The notes below the pieces were generated by a model. The model worked only from the letters and a program-made list of their open reading frames with translations. It did not search any database and was not told where the DNA came from. DNA of 64,000 nucleotides, taken from the NCBI RefSeq assembly GCF_000786695.1, contig NZ_CP009962.1, forward strand, positions 4,774,001 through 4,838,000, read 5' to 3'. The translations under genes were made by a program, and so were the position numbers. Shown here one piece after another: positions 43,196 through 56,176 of the stretch. The first letter of the stretch is position 1. Each line of letters begins with the position of its first letter. The stretch comes from Collimonas arenae. Its GTDB lineage: Bacteria > Pseudomonadota > Gammaproteobacteria > Burkholderiales > Burkholderiaceae_D.

Positions 43196-44137
43196 TTAAC
43201 CAAATAATTCTTCGCGGCTGACCGTCGCCGTACCCAGCTTACCGACCACAATGCCACCTGCGCGATTGGCCAATGCAACAGCGTCGGCAATCGGCAATCC
43301 TGCGCCGAGCATCAGCGCCAGCGTCGCAATCACGGTATCGCCGGCGCCGGAAACGTCATACACCTCACGCGCCATCGCCGGGAAATGCGTGATTTCCTTC
43401 GCCGTGTACAAGCTCATGCCCTCTTCCGAACGGGTCAGCAACAAGGCTTCGAGCTGCAGCGATTCGCGCAGATTTTGTGCTTTGACAGTCAGCTCTTCTT
43501 CATTCTTCCAGTTACCGACGATATGCTTCATCTCCGACTTGTTAGGCGTCAAGACGCTGGCTCCCGTGTAGCGCGAGAAATCGTCGCCTTTGGGATCGAC
43601 CAGGATGCATTTGCCAGCCAGCTTGGCGGCGGCGATCATTTCCGCGACATTGACCAGGCTGCCTTTGGCGTAGTCGGACAATACCACCACCGGATACTGC
43701 GGCAACAAGGCATTGAAGCGGGTCAGCTTGTCGCGCAAGACGGCATCGGTCGGCGCTTCCTCGAAATCGATACGCAGCAATTGCTGCTGGCGACCGATCA
43801 CGCGCAGCTTGATGATGGTGGAGATGGTCGGGTCGCGCGTGAGGAAACTATCGACGCCCATTTCTTCCAGCATGCCATCGACGGTGTCACCGGCTTCATC
43901 CTGGCCAACCACACCCAGCAAGCCCGAACTGCCACCCAGGGTAGCAATATTGCGTGCGACGTTGGCGGCGCCGCCCAGTCGTTCTTCGCGCTTTTCAACG
44001 CGCACGATCGGCACCGGTGCTTCAGGCGATATGCGACTAACCTCGCCGAACCAGTAACGGTCCAGCATCACATCGCCGACCACCAGAATCTGCACATGCT
44101 TGAAGGAAGCTGGCAATGTATAGCTTTGCTTGGTCAT
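43196..44137 (-). CDS. hldA: D-glycero-beta-D-manno-heptose-7-phosphate kinase (single-domain RfaE/HldA type)
   Basis: 313 residues from ATG 44137; a GTG four codons upstream is also in frame. Ribokinase-family kinase: GDVMLDRYWFGEVSRISPEA near the N-terminus, GGAANVARNIATLGG, and the catalytic SGAGDTVIATLALML near the C-terminus. Only the kinase domain is present, with no nucleotidyltransferase, so this is the HldA arrangement with a separate HldC expected elsewhere. It phosphorylates heptose-7-phosphate at C1 for the LPS inner core. It is 17 bases downstream of the UDP-glucose dehydrogenase gene. Confidence 0.92.
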   Translation of the reverse strand: MTKQSYTLPASFKHVQILVVGDVMLDRYWFGEVSRISPEAPVPIVRVEKREERLGGAANVARNIATLGGSSGLLGVVGQDEAGDTVDGMLEEMGVDSFLTRDPTISTIIKLRVIGRQQQLLRIDFEEAPTDAVLRDKLTRFNALLPQYPVVVLSDYAKGSLVNVAEMIAAAKLAGKCILVDPKGDDFSRYTGASVLTPNKSEMKHIVGNWKNEEELTVKAQNLRESLQLEALLLTRSEEGMSLYTAKEITHFPAMAREVYDVSGAGDTVIATLALMLGAGLPIADAVALANRAGGIVVGKLGTATVSREELFG

Positions 44138-44154
44138 GATCTTATCCACGCGCC

Positions 44155-45537
44155 TTATTTACGCACCAGCGCCGAGCGGCCAATGCCGTGATATTCGAAA
44201 CCCAGCTCGCCCATCACTTCAGGCTCATACAAATTGCGGCCATCGAACACGATCGGCGCCTTGAGCAGTGTTTTGACTTGCTCAAAGTCTGGACTGCGGA
44301 AGGTCTTCCATTCCGTCACAATCAGCAAAGCATCTGCATTATTCAGTGCATCGGTCTGGTTGTCGCAAAAACGGATGCGCTCAAAGGCGCCAGGCGTGGC
44401 GGCAAGATCGAGCGCCAGCACACGCTTGGCTTCGGTCATGGCCACGGGGTCGTGCACCGCCACTGTGGCGCCGCGGCCGATCAATTCGTCCAGCAGCACA
44501 CGCGATGATGCTTCGCGCATGTCGTCGGTATTCGGCTTGAACGCCAGGCCCCACAAGGCAAAATGCTTGCCGCTCAGATCGGCGCCGAAACGCTCGCTGA
44601 TTTTTTGTCCCAGCACATGCTTCTGATTATTGTTGACCTGCTCCACGGCGCGCAGGATATGCAGTTCCTGACCATAGGCGCGTGCGGTGCGTTCCAGCGC
44701 TTGCACATCCTTCGGAAAGCAGGAGCCGCCGTAGCCGCAGCCAGCATACAGGAAGCTATAGCCGATACGCGGATCCGAGCCAATGCCGTGGCGTACCGCT
44801 TCAATATCAGCACCCACCTTGTCAGCGAGGTTGGCCAATTCGTTCATGAACGAGATGCGGGTCGCCAGCATGGCGTTCGCTGCATATTTGGTGAATTCGG
44901 CGGAGCGCACATCCATCCAGAAGGTGCGTTCGTGATTACGGTTGAATGGCAGGTACAGCTGCTTCATGAGCGCCTGCGCCTGCTGGCCGGAGGCGCTCTC
45001 GTCGCAGCCGATGACGATGCGGTCGGGCCGCATGAAATCGTCAACGGCGGCGCCTTCTTTCAGGAATTCCGGATTGGAGACAACGGAAAACTGGATCGCC
45101 GCGCCGGCCGGCTTGCGCGCATCCAACTCTTCCCGAATCGCCGTGCTAACCCTGTCTGCGGTCCCGACCGGTACGGTCGATTTGTCGACGATGACCTTGA
45201 AGCCGGTCATGTATTTACCGATGTTACGAGCTGCCGCCAATACGTATTGCAAGTCGGCTGAACCGTCTTCATCCGGCGGCGTGCCAACCGCAATGAACTG
45301 TACCTGACCGTGCGCCACGCTGGCGGCAATATCGGTGGAGAAATGCAGGCGTCCGGCAGCGCGGTTACGACTGACGATTTCAGCCAGGCCGGGCTCATGA
45401 ATAGGAATGCCGCCGCCATTCAACATAGCGATCTTGGCCTGATCGAGATCGAGGCAAAATACATCGTTGCCCAGTTCCGCCAAGCAAGCACCTGTAACCA
45501 AACCGACATAGCCGGTACCGATAATAGTAATTTTCAT
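44155..45537 (-). CDS. ugd: UDP-glucose 6-dehydrogenase
   Basis: 460 residues. The NAD-binding motif is [20 protein letters not shown] at the very N-terminus. The catalytic cysteine lies in [15 protein letters not shown], and the C-terminal UDP-binding domain includes [19 protein letters not shown]. It oxidises UDP-glucose to UDP-glucuronate in two NAD-dependent steps, feeding exopolysaccharide or LPS modification. It lies between lapB and the heptose kinase gene, forming an envelope-sugar group on the minus strand. Confidence 0.96.
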   Translation of the reverse strand: MKITIIGTGYVGLVTGACLAELGNDVFCLDLDQAKIAMLNGGGIPIHEPGLAEIVSRNRAAGRLHFSTDIAASVAHGQVQFIAVGTPPDEDGSADLQYVLAAARNIGKYMTGFKVIVDKSTVPVGTADRVSTAIREELDARKPAGAAIQFSVVSNPEFLKEGAAVDDFMRPDRIVIGCDESASGQQAQALMKQLYLPFNRNHERTFWMDVRSAEFTKYAANAMLATRISFMNELANLADKVGADIEAVRHGIGSDPRIGYSFLYAGCGYGGSCFPKDVQALERTARAYGQELHILRAVEQVNNNQKHVLGQKISERFGADLSGKHFALWGLAFKPNTDDMREASSRVLLDELIGRGATVAVHDPVAMTEAKRVLALDLAATPGAFERIRFCDNQTDALNNADALLIVTEWKTFRSPDFEQVKTLLKAPIVFDGRNLYEPEVMGELGFEYHGIGRSALVRK

Positions 45538-45590
45538 GTTGTTCCGAGCATGCGCTGCGCTGCCGCCATGGATATGGCAGGTCAGCAGGA

Positions 45591-46766
45591 TTAATTCATT
45601 ACGTTCAATTCTTCAGTACGACGCGGCGGGTAAGTTTCCCAACGGCTGCAACCCGGACACTGCCAGTAGAACTGGCGCGCCTTGAACCCGCAATGGCTGC
45701 ATTGATAGCGCGCCAGCTTCTGGGTATAGCCATGCACCAGGTTCTTGACCACCGACAGCTCAGAATGCATTTCCGGCGCTACTTTCATCAGACGCGCTTC
45801 CAGCAATTTATCCAGGCCCAGCAAAGTCGGCGTGCGTCGCAATTCGTCGCCCACCAGTTGATTAGTAGCCTCAACGCCATCCAACTCCAGCACTGCCTTG
45901 AACACTACTTCCAGCAAATCAATGGAAGAAGCTTCAGCCAGGTAGGAGCGCAGCAGGTTGACGCCCTCATGCGGCCGACCGACAGCACGATAGCCATCCA
46001 TCAGGCGCTGCGCCACCAGCGCCACGTGCAGCACGCTTTGCTGCTCCACCCGGCGCCAGGCGTGCAAGGCGGCTTCGACGTCGCCCTGCGCCAAATGCAC
46101 ATCGCCCAGCAACATAGTGGCGCGCACACTGTTACGGTCATTGCCCAGCGCTTTCTCCAGCAATGACATGGCTTGCTCGGGATGGCCGTCGACCAGTTCA
46201 TCCTGCGCCAGTTCGCAATAGAACTGGGCAATCTCCTTCTGCCGCCCGCCAGCCCCGGACTGTTGCAAGGTCTGGGCCGCTTCGATGGCGCGCAGCCACT
46301 CTTTCTCGCGCTGGTAGATTTCCAACAAGGCGCGTCCGGCCTGCGCTCCGTATTGGCTTCCTGCCAGCAAATGGAAGCTCTCTTCGGCACGGTCCAGCAG
46401 ACCGGCCTTCAGATAGTCTTGACCAAGTTCGTATTGAGCGTGCAGACGATGTTCCTGCGCCAGGTCTGGACGGGCCAGCAAATTCTGGTGCACCCGGATC
46501 GCGCGCTCGGTTTCACCGCGACGGCGAAACAGGTTGCCGAGCGCGAAATGCAACTCTGCTGTTTCCGGATCGAGCTTGACGATTTCGATGAAGGCATCGA
46601 TGGCCTTGTCGGGTTGCTCGTTAAGCAGAAAATTCAAACCCTTGAAATAGCCCCGAGGCAAACTGCGAGACTCAGATATCAACTGGTTAATATCAACTCG
46701 CGCGGCAATCCAGCCTAGTCCAAAAAAGACCGGGATGCCGAGTAACCACCAAATTTCAAATTCCAT
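45591..46766 (-). CDS. lapB: LPS assembly protein LapB (YciM)
   Basis: 391 residues: one N-terminal membrane helix ([20 protein letters not shown]), a series of TPR helices through most of the protein, and a C-terminal rubredoxin-type metal knuckle with CSHCG and CPGC. LapB adapts FtsH to degrade LpxC and so tunes lipopolysaccharide synthesis. lapA lies 116 bases upstream on the same strand and ugd and the heptose kinase gene lie downstream. Confidence 0.95.
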   Translation of the reverse strand: MEFEIWWLLGIPVFFGLGWIAARVDINQLISESRSLPRGYFKGLNFLLNEQPDKAIDAFIEIVKLDPETAELHFALGNLFRRRGETERAIRVHQNLLARPDLAQEHRLHAQYELGQDYLKAGLLDRAEESFHLLAGSQYGAQAGRALLEIYQREKEWLRAIEAAQTLQQSGAGGRQKEIAQFYCELAQDELVDGHPEQAMSLLEKALGNDRNSVRATMLLGDVHLAQGDVEAALHAWRRVEQQSVLHVALVAQRLMDGYRAVGRPHEGVNLLRSYLAEASSIDLLEVVFKAVLELDGVEATNQLVGDELRRTPTLLGLDKLLEARLMKVAPEMHSELSVVKNLVHGYTQKLARYQCSHCGFKARQFYWQCPGCSRWETYPPRRTEELNVMN

Positions 46767-46882
46767 ACGGGCTATGCTTTATGCGTGACCGGGATCTTCG
46801 CGAAGACCCAGTGTGAAAATGCCGGCAAATTGAAGTTACCGTCGCAATGACCGCGGCTCACCCAATTTGATACTAAGCGGCA

Positions 46883-47197
46883 TTATATATTCTTGACGCT
46901 GTCCGGTTGCGGGGCTTGCGCCTCTGCCAGTCGTTGCGCTTCTTGCTCTTTTTGCATGGAGGTCAGGACTTTTTTAGTCTTTGCCGCATTACGACGGTGA
47001 CGGAATACCGATGGCGCCATCGCCAGTACGCCAAGGATCGCACCGAAGACGAAGAAGCCTAGCAGGAACAACACCAGCGGCCCTTGCATGATGGTGCCTG
47101 GGAAGAACTGGAGATCGACGTTGCCTTTGTTCTGCAGCGCGAAACCGAAAAATACGACAAACAGCAGGATCGAAAGAATTCTGGAAATGATTTTCAT
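46883..47197 (-). CDS. lapA: LapA family (DUF1049) inner-membrane protein
   Basis: 104 residues. Two hydrophobic helices (ISRILSILLFVVFFGFALQ and GPLVLFLLGFFVFGAILGVL) are separated by the conserved NKGNVDLQFFPG; a basic/polar cytoplasmic tail rich in Gln and Ala follows. It is the usual partner encoded before lapB. GGAAAGG precedes the ATG. A strong terminator lies between ihfB and this gene, so lapA-lapB probably have their own promoter. Confidence 0.92.
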   Translation of the reverse strand: MKIISRILSILLFVVFFGFALQNKGNVDLQFFPGTIMQGPLVLFLLGFFVFGAILGVLAMAPSVFRHRRNAAKTKKVLTSMQKEQEAQRLAEAQAPQPDSVKNI

Positions 47198-47350
47198 GAT
47201 GCCTTTCCGTGTGATTGGGTAATGGTGGCTAACTTAAGCAAGGTCAAGCCAGATAAATTTGCAGTCGCTTGGTTTTGTTGTTGCCATTTTTGCAAATTCT
47301 CACCTAATACACAAACAATATAACTTTAAATGATGCGAAATTGTACGTGA

Positions 47351-47378
47351 AAAAAAACGGCATCCGAAGATGCCGTTT
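47351..47378 (-). terminator. Terminator of ihfB
   Basis: The perfect stem AAACGGCATC / GATGCCGTTT with a CGAA (minus strand TTCG) loop runs into eight T residues on the minus strand, about 40 bases after the ihfB stop. Confidence 0.93.
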
Positions 47379-47418
47379 CGATTTTGCTCGCGCGTAAATG
47401 TAACTCCGCCTTTACAAC

Positions 47419-47724
47419 TCAGTCTTCTTGAATCGGTTGCCCGACCATCGCATCGACTCGTTCGCGTAATTCCTTGCCAGGCTTGAAATGCGGCACCCGT
47501 TTTTCAGGCACCATCACTTTGTCGCCGGACTTGGGATTACGCCCGATCCGTGGCGGCCGCCGATTCAGCGCAAAACTGCCGAATCCACGAATCTCGATAC
47601 GCTGGCCGGTTGCCAAAGCATCCGCCATTGCATCGAGTATGGTTTTCACCGCGTAATCCGCATCCTTGGCTACCAGTTGCGGATAACGCTCGGCCAAGCG
47701 GGCAATCAGCTCCGACTTTGTCAT
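47419..47724 (-). CDS. ihfB: Integration host factor beta subunit
   Basis: 101 residues, normal length. It has the bacterial DNA-bending protein signature [17 protein letters not shown], with the Pro-containing arm [20 protein letters not shown]. It pairs with IHF-alpha to bend DNA. It is 35 bases downstream of rpsA, the arrangement usual in proteobacteria, and is closed by a strong terminator. Confidence 0.97.
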   Translation of the reverse strand: MTKSELIARLAERYPQLVAKDADYAVKTILDAMADALATGQRIEIRGFGSFALNRRPPRIGRNPKSGDKVMVPEKRVPHFKPGKELRERVDAMVGQPIQED

Positions 47725-47759
47725 TAGCTTTACTCGCTCAGTTAAATGTTACTTGCTGC

Positions 47760-49478
<1,719 letters not shown>

Positions 49479-49685
49479 AGTTTTGACTAGTTGTGACAGT
49501 ATTGCCGCCTTATCTATGCAAAGTACCTTTAACAAACCACTTAAAGCAGTACTTACTAAGATGCGGTCAATATTGGGTTAGGTTTTTCAACGTCCGGCCA
49601 GACTTTGCGTCAAACCGGACACCAAGGTGCTGCAAAAAAACAACAAATAATGTTACTGCTTGAGGCTAAAACACTTACTTCTCAT

Positions 49686-50357
49686 TCAGGACGACTTGGC
49701 AGATGCATACCAGCTAAGTACTTGTTCGACCGCCTGATCAGCGGTCATCGCAGAGGTATCCAGCAAATGCGCCCCTTCCGCAGCCTTTAACGGTGCCGAG
49801 CTGCGGTTGCTATCGCGCGCATCACGCTCCGTCAAATCCTTTGAGAGGTCTTCCATATTAGCAGAAAAACCCTTGTCAATCAATTGCTTATAGCGCCGTT
49901 GGGCCCTGGCCTCGACGCTAGCGGTCAAAAACACTTTCAGACCGGCATGGGGGAAGATCACCGTCCCCATATCGCGACCGTCGGCGACCAGCCCCGGGGG
50001 TTGCCGGAAACTCAATTGCAAGCCATACAAGGCTTGTCGAACCGTTGGTATTGCAGCAATTTTTGACGCCATATTACCAACCTCTTCGGCCCGGATATCA
50101 TTGGTCACGTCCTCGTTCGCCAGGAAGATATGAGCACCGTTGAAATGGCAATGCAGGTGCTCCGCGGCCTTGGCCAAGGCGTGCTCATCGTCCAGCGGCG
50201 TATTGCGACGCAGTACGGATAATGCGGTCAAACGATACAGCGCGCCGGAATCGAGATAATGAAAACCCAGGTGTTGTGCAACCTTTTGCGCTACGGTGCC
50301 TTTACCGGATGCCGTTGGGCCATCGATGGCGATGACAGGAATATGGGAGCTAGGCAT
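49686..50357 (-). CDS. cmk: Cytidylate kinase
   Basis: 223 residues. The P-loop is [20 protein letters not shown] at the N-terminus; the CMP-binding region includes [16 protein letters not shown], and [18 protein letters not shown] is typical. It phosphorylates CMP and dCMP. In related genomes cmk lies directly after aroA; here a large helicase gene separates them. Confidence 0.96.
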   Translation of the reverse strand: MPSSHIPVIAIDGPTASGKGTVAQKVAQHLGFHYLDSGALYRLTALSVLRRNTPLDDEHALAKAAEHLHCHFNGAHIFLANEDVTNDIRAEEVGNMASKIAAIPTVRQALYGLQLSFRQPPGLVADGRDMGTVIFPHAGLKVFLTASVEARAQRRYKQLIDKGFSANMEDLSKDLTERDARDSNRSSAPLKAAEGAHLLDTSAMTADQAVEQVLSWYASAKSS

Positions 50358-50413
50358 AGAGGTACTCGATTATTATTGAATTGGAAGTGCCATCGGCAAT
50401 TGGAAAATAAGTA

Positions 50414-53400
50414 TTACTCTGACAAGGGTGCGAAAATTGCCTGCAAATCATCCTGGGTCAGACCGATATTCTGTGCTTCATCCCCTTCGGGCGACAACAT
50501 TGCCTGCGCCAGGTCAGCTTTCTTTTGCTGCAGCAGCTGAATGCTTTCTTCCACCGTACCCTTGGCGATCAGCTTGTACACAAACACCGGCTTGTCCTGG
50601 CCGATACGCCAGGCGCGGTCGGTTGCCTGGCTTTCGGCCGCGGGATTCCACCAAGGATCGTAATGGATCACGGTATCCGCTGCGGTCAGGTTCAGGCCGA
50701 CGCCGCCGGCCTTGAGACTGATCAGGAACACCGGCACTTCACCATCCTGGAATTTACGTACCGCCTCTGCCCGGTCTTGCGTGGCGCCGGTCAGCAACGT
50801 ATAGCCGATATCACGCTCGCGCAGCTCGTCGGCAATCAGCGCCAGCATACTGGTAAATTGCGAGAAAACCAGAATCCGCCGGTCCTCCTGGCGCAACTCG
50901 TCGACCATTTCCAGCAGCTCCTGCAACTTGGCAGATGGCATTTCTGCCTGCGCTGCCTCAACTTCCGGCTGGTCCGTCTTGAGCAAGCGCGGATCGCAGC
51001 AAGCCTGGCGCAGTTTCAGCAGCGCCTCAAGAATCACGATATGGCTGCGCGCTACGCCTTTCTTGGCGATTTCCTCGCGTACCTTTTTATCCATCACCAG
51101 GCGCACGTTTTCGTAGAGATCCCGTTGCGCCCCGGTCAAGGTCACGCTGCGCAGCATCTCAGTCTTTGGCGGCAGTTCCTTTGCCACTTTGTCTTTGGTC
51201 CTGCGCAGCAGGAAGGGCTTGATGCGGCGGCTTAACAATGCTCGCCGGGTCGCGTCGCTCTGCTTTTCGATCGGGTGGCGGAAATCGCGGTTAAAGGTTT
51301 TTTCGTCACCCAGCAAGCCCGGCAACAGGAAATGGAATTGCGCCCACAGCTCGCCCAGATGATTCTCTACCGGCGTGCCGGTGAGACACAGCCGATGCCG
51401 CGCATTCAACAACGCCGCGCTTTGCGCCACCTTGGAACGTGGATTCTTGATGTAATGCGCTTCGTCCAGAATCAGCAAATGAAAAACTTGTTCACGCCAG
51501 CGTTCTTCATCGCGCGGCAACAAGGCATAGGTAGTCAGTATCAAATCGCATTCCGCGATCTGGTCGAACTGTTCCAGCCGCTGCTTCCCTTGCAACACCA
51601 GCACGCGCAGATCCGGGGCAAAGCGTGCTGCTTCCTGCAGCCAGTTATCCATCAGGCTGGTGGGCGCAATCACTAGCGCCGGCGCCGTCAGGCGACCGCT
51701 TTGCTTCTCGATCAGGATATGCGCCAAGGTCTGTACAGTCTTGCCCAGCCCCATGTCGTCGGCCAGGATGCCGGCCAGATCGTATTCGCGCAGGAACTGC
51801 ATCCACGCCACACCTTGCAACTGATAGTCGCGCAGCGTCGCCTGCAGCCTAGGCGGCGCCAGCACTTGCCTGATGCCGCCAAAGGTATGCAGCTTTTGTC
51901 CCATGCTACGCAGACGGTCGCCGCCAACCCAGCGCAGCTTGTTGCCAGCATCCAGCTCGGCCAGACGCGCCGCATCGAGCGCAGACAGGCGCACCGGACC
52001 TTCGGTTTTTTCAGCGAAATACAACTCACCCAGGGTATTCAGGATCGGCTTGATACGGCCCCAGGGCATGGCGACATGCATGCCATCGGCAAGGCGCACC
52101 AGCAATTCATCCTGGTCGTCGCGCAGGGCCATGGTGCGCGGATCGAAATCCTGCGGCGCATGGCGAATCAAGTCGACCAGCAACGGTAGCAGCGATATGC
52201 GCTGATGGTTGACCACGATACCCATTTGCAGGTCAAAGGAGCTGCCGCCGGCATCATCGGCCGCGTCGTCAATCTCGGCATACCAGTCTTCCACCTCGGC
52301 TACATCGAAACGATATTCGGCGCGCTTGTCGATTTGCCAGCCTTGCGCTATCAACTGCGGCACGCCCACTTTCGCAAAGCGCAGCCAGGCTGACTGGTCC
52401 GGCAGCATGAACATGCCTGGCATCATGGCCAATGGATGTTGCGTACCTTCCAGCGCTTGCAAGCCGAGCTCCTGCAATGTCCGCTGTAGAGTGGCTTCAG
52501 CGGCCTGATCCCGCATGATCTGTTCAATCCCGGCCGGCGTATTGCGGCACAGCGCAGTACTAAATCGGGCAGAGGCGATAGCACCGTCATAGCGGAAATG
52601 CAGTTCGGCAAAATCCTGCATCAGCGGATTGCTGACGCTGGGCAGATTACCCAACACCAGCAGCGGTTGCGGCGCGATATCCCTGCGCACCGCCTGCGCC
52701 ACTTGCGGCGGAAACGGTATCACGTCACTCAAACCCTGCGTCAGCAGTTGCTGGGCAACCGTCAGGCGATTTTCCGGATCGAGCATGGGCGCCTGGATCA
52801 CCAGATCGTTCAACGCTTTATTAGTAATCCGGTTATCGCGGTGCGACAACAGCAGTTCGCCACAAGAGAGATTATCGATATACCAAGGCGGCTCGGTGGG
52901 CAGCATGTAATCGAGACTCTTGCGCAGCGTTGCCGAAGGCTCCGCCCCATCGGTTTCCGCCTCGAATTGCCAACCCAGCTGCCATAGATCCAGTGCTGCA
53001 TCGCGGCCGTCATCCGGTGCTTCATGCCAAGTCAGGCTAGCACGGCGCGGCGCGGCCAGCTGCAAAGGATAGGCGGTGCCCTTTGCAAGATCGGACAGGG
53101 AATTAGCCCACAGCAAACGCTGTTGCTGCAGCAGTGCGCGCAACAGTTGCGCGCCGAGTTCTCCGCTCAACTCACAGGCGGCGTGCTGCGCATGGTTACC
53201 ATCGTTCTGGGCCACAAAAAGACCGATCAGGTCACGGTCTTCCGAACGCAGGAATAACGTCGGATCTGCCAACAAGCGCGGCACATCCGTAATCGGTTGA
53301 GCGGATAAGAACTGGCCGTTCGGTCTCGGTTGCGCCTTGCACAAATGCAGCACAGCCTTCTTTCCGTTGTAGGCAGCAGACAGGACGAACACCACCTGGT

Positions 53401-53884
53401 GCGTAGCGACTTTCTGGCGCAAGCCAGTCTGGGGGACCGCCGATACAGCACCCGCAATTTCGCTCTGGACCCGCGTCAACCATGCTTCCATGGGACGCGC
53501 CAGCGGCGGTGACGGTGGCAGAACAACTTTGGCGACAGGCTTGGCCACAACGACAGCGGGCTCCGGCGCGCGCAACCTACCGGTCGCAATCGTGATCTGA
53601 TCAGAGGAAGGCCGCTGCAGATATTCAATCAACGCTGCTGCCACATGCTTGCAGTTGGAACCGACGGGACAGGAACAGACGCTATCGATATCCGGCGCAT
53701 CGCGGAATACCGACAGGGTTATTTCTTGCTGGTAGACGTTGCTTCCACTACCTTGAACGGTGGCGTTGAGAACGTCGCCATCCTGTTCAACCGCCAGCAC
53801 ACGCCGCTGACGCACGTATTCCTGGCCGCGATCAAAGGTTGCCTGATGCAACACGTCGCGCACATCGGCAAGTGTCAAATTCAT
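50414..53884 (-). CDS. SWIM zinc finger / SNF2-family helicase
   Basis: 1156 residues. Residues 1-75 contain a SWIM-type finger (CSCPVGSNCKHVAAAL). A long middle region of unclear fold follows. The C-terminal 500 residues form a Swi2/Snf2 ATPase: motif I ILADDMGLGKTVQTLAHI, DEAH box LLILDEAHYIKNPRSK, motif III LCLTGTPVENHLGELW, motif V SLKAGGVGLNLTAADT and motif VI DRAWRIGQDKPV. Such proteins translocate on DNA or remodel nucleoprotein; the bacterial target is unknown. It starts 15 bases after aroA and ends 56 bases before cmk, all on the same strand, so it appears to be part of the aromatic/cmk/rpsA operon. Confidence 0.93.
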   Translation of the reverse strand: MNLTLADVRDVLHQATFDRGQEYVRQRRVLAVEQDGDVLNATVQGSGSNVYQQEITLSVFRDAPDIDSVCSCPVGSNCKHVAAALIEYLQRPSSDQITIATGRLRAPEPAVVVAKPVAKVVLPPSPPLARPMEAWLTRVQSEIAGAVSAVPQTGLRQKVATHQVVFVLSAAYNGKKAVLHLCKAQPRPNGQFLSAQPITDVPRLLADPTLFLRSEDRDLIGLFVAQNDGNHAQHAACELSGELGAQLLRALLQQQRLLWANSLSDLAKGTAYPLQLAAPRRASLTWHEAPDDGRDAALDLWQLGWQFEAETDGAEPSATLRKSLDYMLPTEPPWYIDNLSCGELLLSHRDNRITNKALNDLVIQAPMLDPENRLTVAQQLLTQGLSDVIPFPPQVAQAVRRDIAPQPLLVLGNLPSVSNPLMQDFAELHFRYDGAIASARFSTALCRNTPAGIEQIMRDQAAEATLQRTLQELGLQALEGTQHPLAMMPGMFMLPDQSAWLRFAKVGVPQLIAQGWQIDKRAEYRFDVAEVEDWYAEIDDAADDAGGSSFDLQMGIVVNHQRISLLPLLVDLIRHAPQDFDPRTMALRDDQDELLVRLADGMHVAMPWGRIKPILNTLGELYFAEKTEGPVRLSALDAARLAELDAGNKLRWVGGDRLRSMGQKLHTFGGIRQVLAPPRLQATLRDYQLQGVAWMQFLREYDLAGILADDMGLGKTVQTLAHILIEKQSGRLTAPALVIAPTSLMDNWLQEAARFAPDLRVLVLQGKQRLEQFDQIAECDLILTTYALLPRDEERWREQVFHLLILDEAHYIKNPRSKVAQSAALLNARHRLCLTGTPVENHLGELWAQFHFLLPGLLGDEKTFNRDFRHPIEKQSDATRRALLSRRIKPFLLRRTKDKVAKELPPKTEMLRSVTLTGAQRDLYENVRLVMDKKVREEIAKKGVARSHIVILEALLKLRQACCDPRLLKTDQPEVEAAQAEMPSAKLQELLEMVDELRQEDRRILVFSQFTSMLALIADELRERDIGYTLLTGATQDRAEAVRKFQDGEVPVFLISLKAGGVGLNLTAADTVIHYDPWWNPAAESQATDRAWRIGQDKPVFVYKLIAKGTVEESIQLLQQKKADLAQAMLSPEGDEAQNIGLTQDDLQAIFAPLSE

Positions 53885-53899
53885 GCGCGGCCTGTCGGG

Positions 53900-55240
53900 T
53901 TACAGTAATTTCTGTTCGGCGATTTGCGCGAACACAGTGAAATAATCCGGAAAGGTCTTGGCCACACATTGCGGGTCATTAATGCGCACCGTGGTCCCGC
54001 GCCGCGCCGCGCCATCTAGCGCAGCCAATGAAAAACACATCGCCATCCGGTGATCGTCATAAGTGTCGATGGTCGCTGCCTGCAATTGCGCAGGAGGAGT
54101 CACGCGCAAGTAATCGCTTCCCTCTTCGATGGTCGCGCCGAGCTTGCGCAATTCGGTCGCCATGGCGTTCAGGCGATCGGTTTCCTTGACCCGCCAGCTG
54201 GCGATATTGCGCAGCGTACTAGTGCCTTCGGCGTACAGCGCGGCAATCGCGATCGTCATGGCGGCATCCGGGATATGGTTGAAATCAGCGTCGATGGCCT
54301 TCAGCGCGCCGTTCGAAGACACTTCGATCCAGTTGTCACCCATGGTGATGCTGGCGCCCATCTGTTCCAGTGCTTCGACAAAACGCACGTCGCCCTGGAT
54401 GCTATCCTTGCCGACGCCTTCAACGCGAAGCGGTCCACCTGCAATCGCACCGGCCGCCAGGAAATACGATGCGGTCGAAGCATCGCCTTCGACGTGAATC
54501 GACTTCGGACTTTGATATTGCGCGCCGGCGGCGACGGTGAATGATTGCCAGCCCTCACGCATGACCGTCACACCGAAGCGTTGCATCAGATTCAGAGTAA
54601 TCTCGATGTAAGGCTTGGAAATCAGTTCGCCGATAACCTCTATCGTCACCGCCTCATTCTTCGCCATCAAAGGCGCAGCCATCAGCAGCGCCGTCAGGAA
54701 TTGGCTGGAAACATTGCCGCGCACCTGAATGCGCTGGCTATGCAGTTGTCCGCGCTGGATATGCAAAGGCGGGAAACCGGTCACGCCGGTATAGGCAATC
54801 TTGGTGCCGACGGCGTTCAAGGCATCGACGAGATCGCCGATAGGCCGTTCATGCATGCGCGCCACGCCATGCACTGCATAGTCGCCGCCCATCGCCGCCA
54901 ACGCTGCCGTCAGCGGGCGGATAGCGGTACCTGCATTACCCATGAACAGATCAGCCTGATGCACAGGGAAGGCCCCGCCGCTGCCATGTACTGTGTAGGT
55001 CTGCGTAGCTTCAGTCTGTTCCCAGATCACGCCCAATTGTTTGAGCGCCATCAGCATCACCAAGGTATCGTCAGATGCCAACAGGTCATGGATTTGCGTC
55101 GTCCCGTTGGCCAACGCTGCCAGCAGCAAGGTGCGGTTGGAAATGCTTTTTGAACCCGGCAGCCGGACCGAACCGTGTACTTGCGCTACAGGATGCAAAT
55201 CGATATATTCGGGATAAGTTTGCTTGCGTTGAATAGTCAT
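53900..55240 (-). CDS. aroA: 3-phosphoshikimate 1-carboxyvinyltransferase (EPSP synthase)
   Basis: 446 residues. The shikimate-phosphate site [17 protein letters not shown] is near residue 28, [12 protein letters not shown] follows, then [20 protein letters not shown] and [15 protein letters not shown]. It joins phosphoenolpyruvate to shikimate-3-phosphate, the sixth shikimate step. The sequence looks like the class I (glyphosate-sensitive) type because of the NAGTAIRP motif. Start and stop codons overlap by 1 bp with tyrA. Confidence 0.96.
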   Translation of the reverse strand: MTIQRKQTYPEYIDLHPVAQVHGSVRLPGSKSISNRTLLLAALANGTTQIHDLLASDDTLVMLMALKQLGVIWEQTEATQTYTVHGSGGAFPVHQADLFMGNAGTAIRPLTAALAAMGGDYAVHGVARMHERPIGDLVDALNAVGTKIAYTGVTGFPPLHIQRGQLHSQRIQVRGNVSSQFLTALLMAAPLMAKNEAVTIEVIGELISKPYIEITLNLMQRFGVTVMREGWQSFTVAAGAQYQSPKSIHVEGDASTASYFLAAGAIAGGPLRVEGVGKDSIQGDVRFVEALEQMGASITMGDNWIEVSSNGALKAIDADFNHIPDAAMTIAIAALYAEGTSTLRNIASWRVKETDRLNAMATELRKLGATIEEGSDYLRVTPPAQLQAATIDTYDDHRMAMCFSLAALDGAARRGTTVRINDPQCVAKTFPDYFTVFAQIAEQKLL

Positions 55241-56139
55241 TAGTCGCCACCTTCCTTGTTCTGTTGTTCCGCTGCCTCGATGGCGCTGATCCAGTTGTGC
55301 CTAGCCTGTTGCGCGTTGCTGTAGATCGCTTCCAGCGCGGGGCCGTCACCAGCTGCCAGCAAGCCACGCATGCGCGTCAACTGCAGCAGGTAAGCGTCCA
55401 GCTCGCCCAGCAAGGCGCTCTGGTTTGCCAGCGATATATCGCGCCACATTTCCGGCGATGAACCGGCGATACGCGTGAAATCGCGAAAGCCGCTGGCCGC
55501 ATATTGAAATAACGAAGCCGCATGCGGCTTGTTGGCGATGTCGTCCACCAGCGCATACGCCAGCACATGCGGCAAATGACTGACCGCGGCAAACACGGCA
55601 TCGTGCTGTTGCGCAGACAGGCGATGAATCAATGCGCCGCACTGCTGCCATGCCGCCGCGACCCGCGCCACATCAGCTTCGGAATTTTCCGGCAACGGCG
55701 CCAACACCACTTTCTTGCCGACATACAGTTCTGCCAGAGCAGCCTCAGGCCCATTCTGTTCACGGCCGGCGATTGGATGACCCGGCACAAACTGAGCGAT
55801 CTTGCTACCCAGCGCAGCACGTGCCGCCAGCGCCACATCGGACTTGGTGCTGCCGGCATCGGTGACGATGGCGCCAGCTTGCAAATGCGGTGCGATGCTG
55901 ACCAGGATAGCGCCGGTTTGCGCCACCGGCGCTGCGATCAGGATCAGATCAGCGCCGGTTACCGCATCAGCCACATTGGCGGCAATAGCATCGATGATTC
56001 CCAATTGCCGGGCGCGCTGCAGAGTCGTCAGCTGGCGTCCGACGCCGACAATCTGTTCCACCGCATCGGCTTTTTTCATAGCCAGGGCAAACGAACCACC
56101 AATCAGCCCGACACCAAAAATAGCGATTTTCTTGAACAC
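55240..56139 (-). CDS. tyrA: Prephenate dehydrogenase
   Basis: 299 residues. It has the N-terminal NAD(P) motif [15 protein letters not shown], the catalytic His region [14 protein letters not shown] and [14 protein letters not shown]. It lacks a chorismate mutase domain and has no ACT domain, so it is the single-function form. It converts prephenate to 4-hydroxyphenylpyruvate for tyrosine. It lies between hisC and aroA in the aromatic run and overlaps aroA by 1 bp. Confidence 0.95.
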   Translation of the reverse strand: MFKKIAIFGVGLIGGSFALAMKKADAVEQIVGVGRQLTTLQRARQLGIIDAIAANVADAVTGADLILIAAPVAQTGAILVSIAPHLQAGAIVTDAGSTKSDVALAARAALGSKIAQFVPGHPIAGREQNGPEAALAELYVGKKVVLAPLPENSEADVARVAAAWQQCGALIHRLSAQQHDAVFAAVSHLPHVLAYALVDDIANKPHAASLFQYAASGFRDFTRIAGSSPEMWRDISLANQSALLGELDAYLLQLTRMRGLLAAGDGPALEAIYSNAQQARHNWISAIEAAEQQNKEGGD

Positions 56140-56176
56140 GAGTATTGCTTTAATAAAGATTGATCGAAACCGCCGT

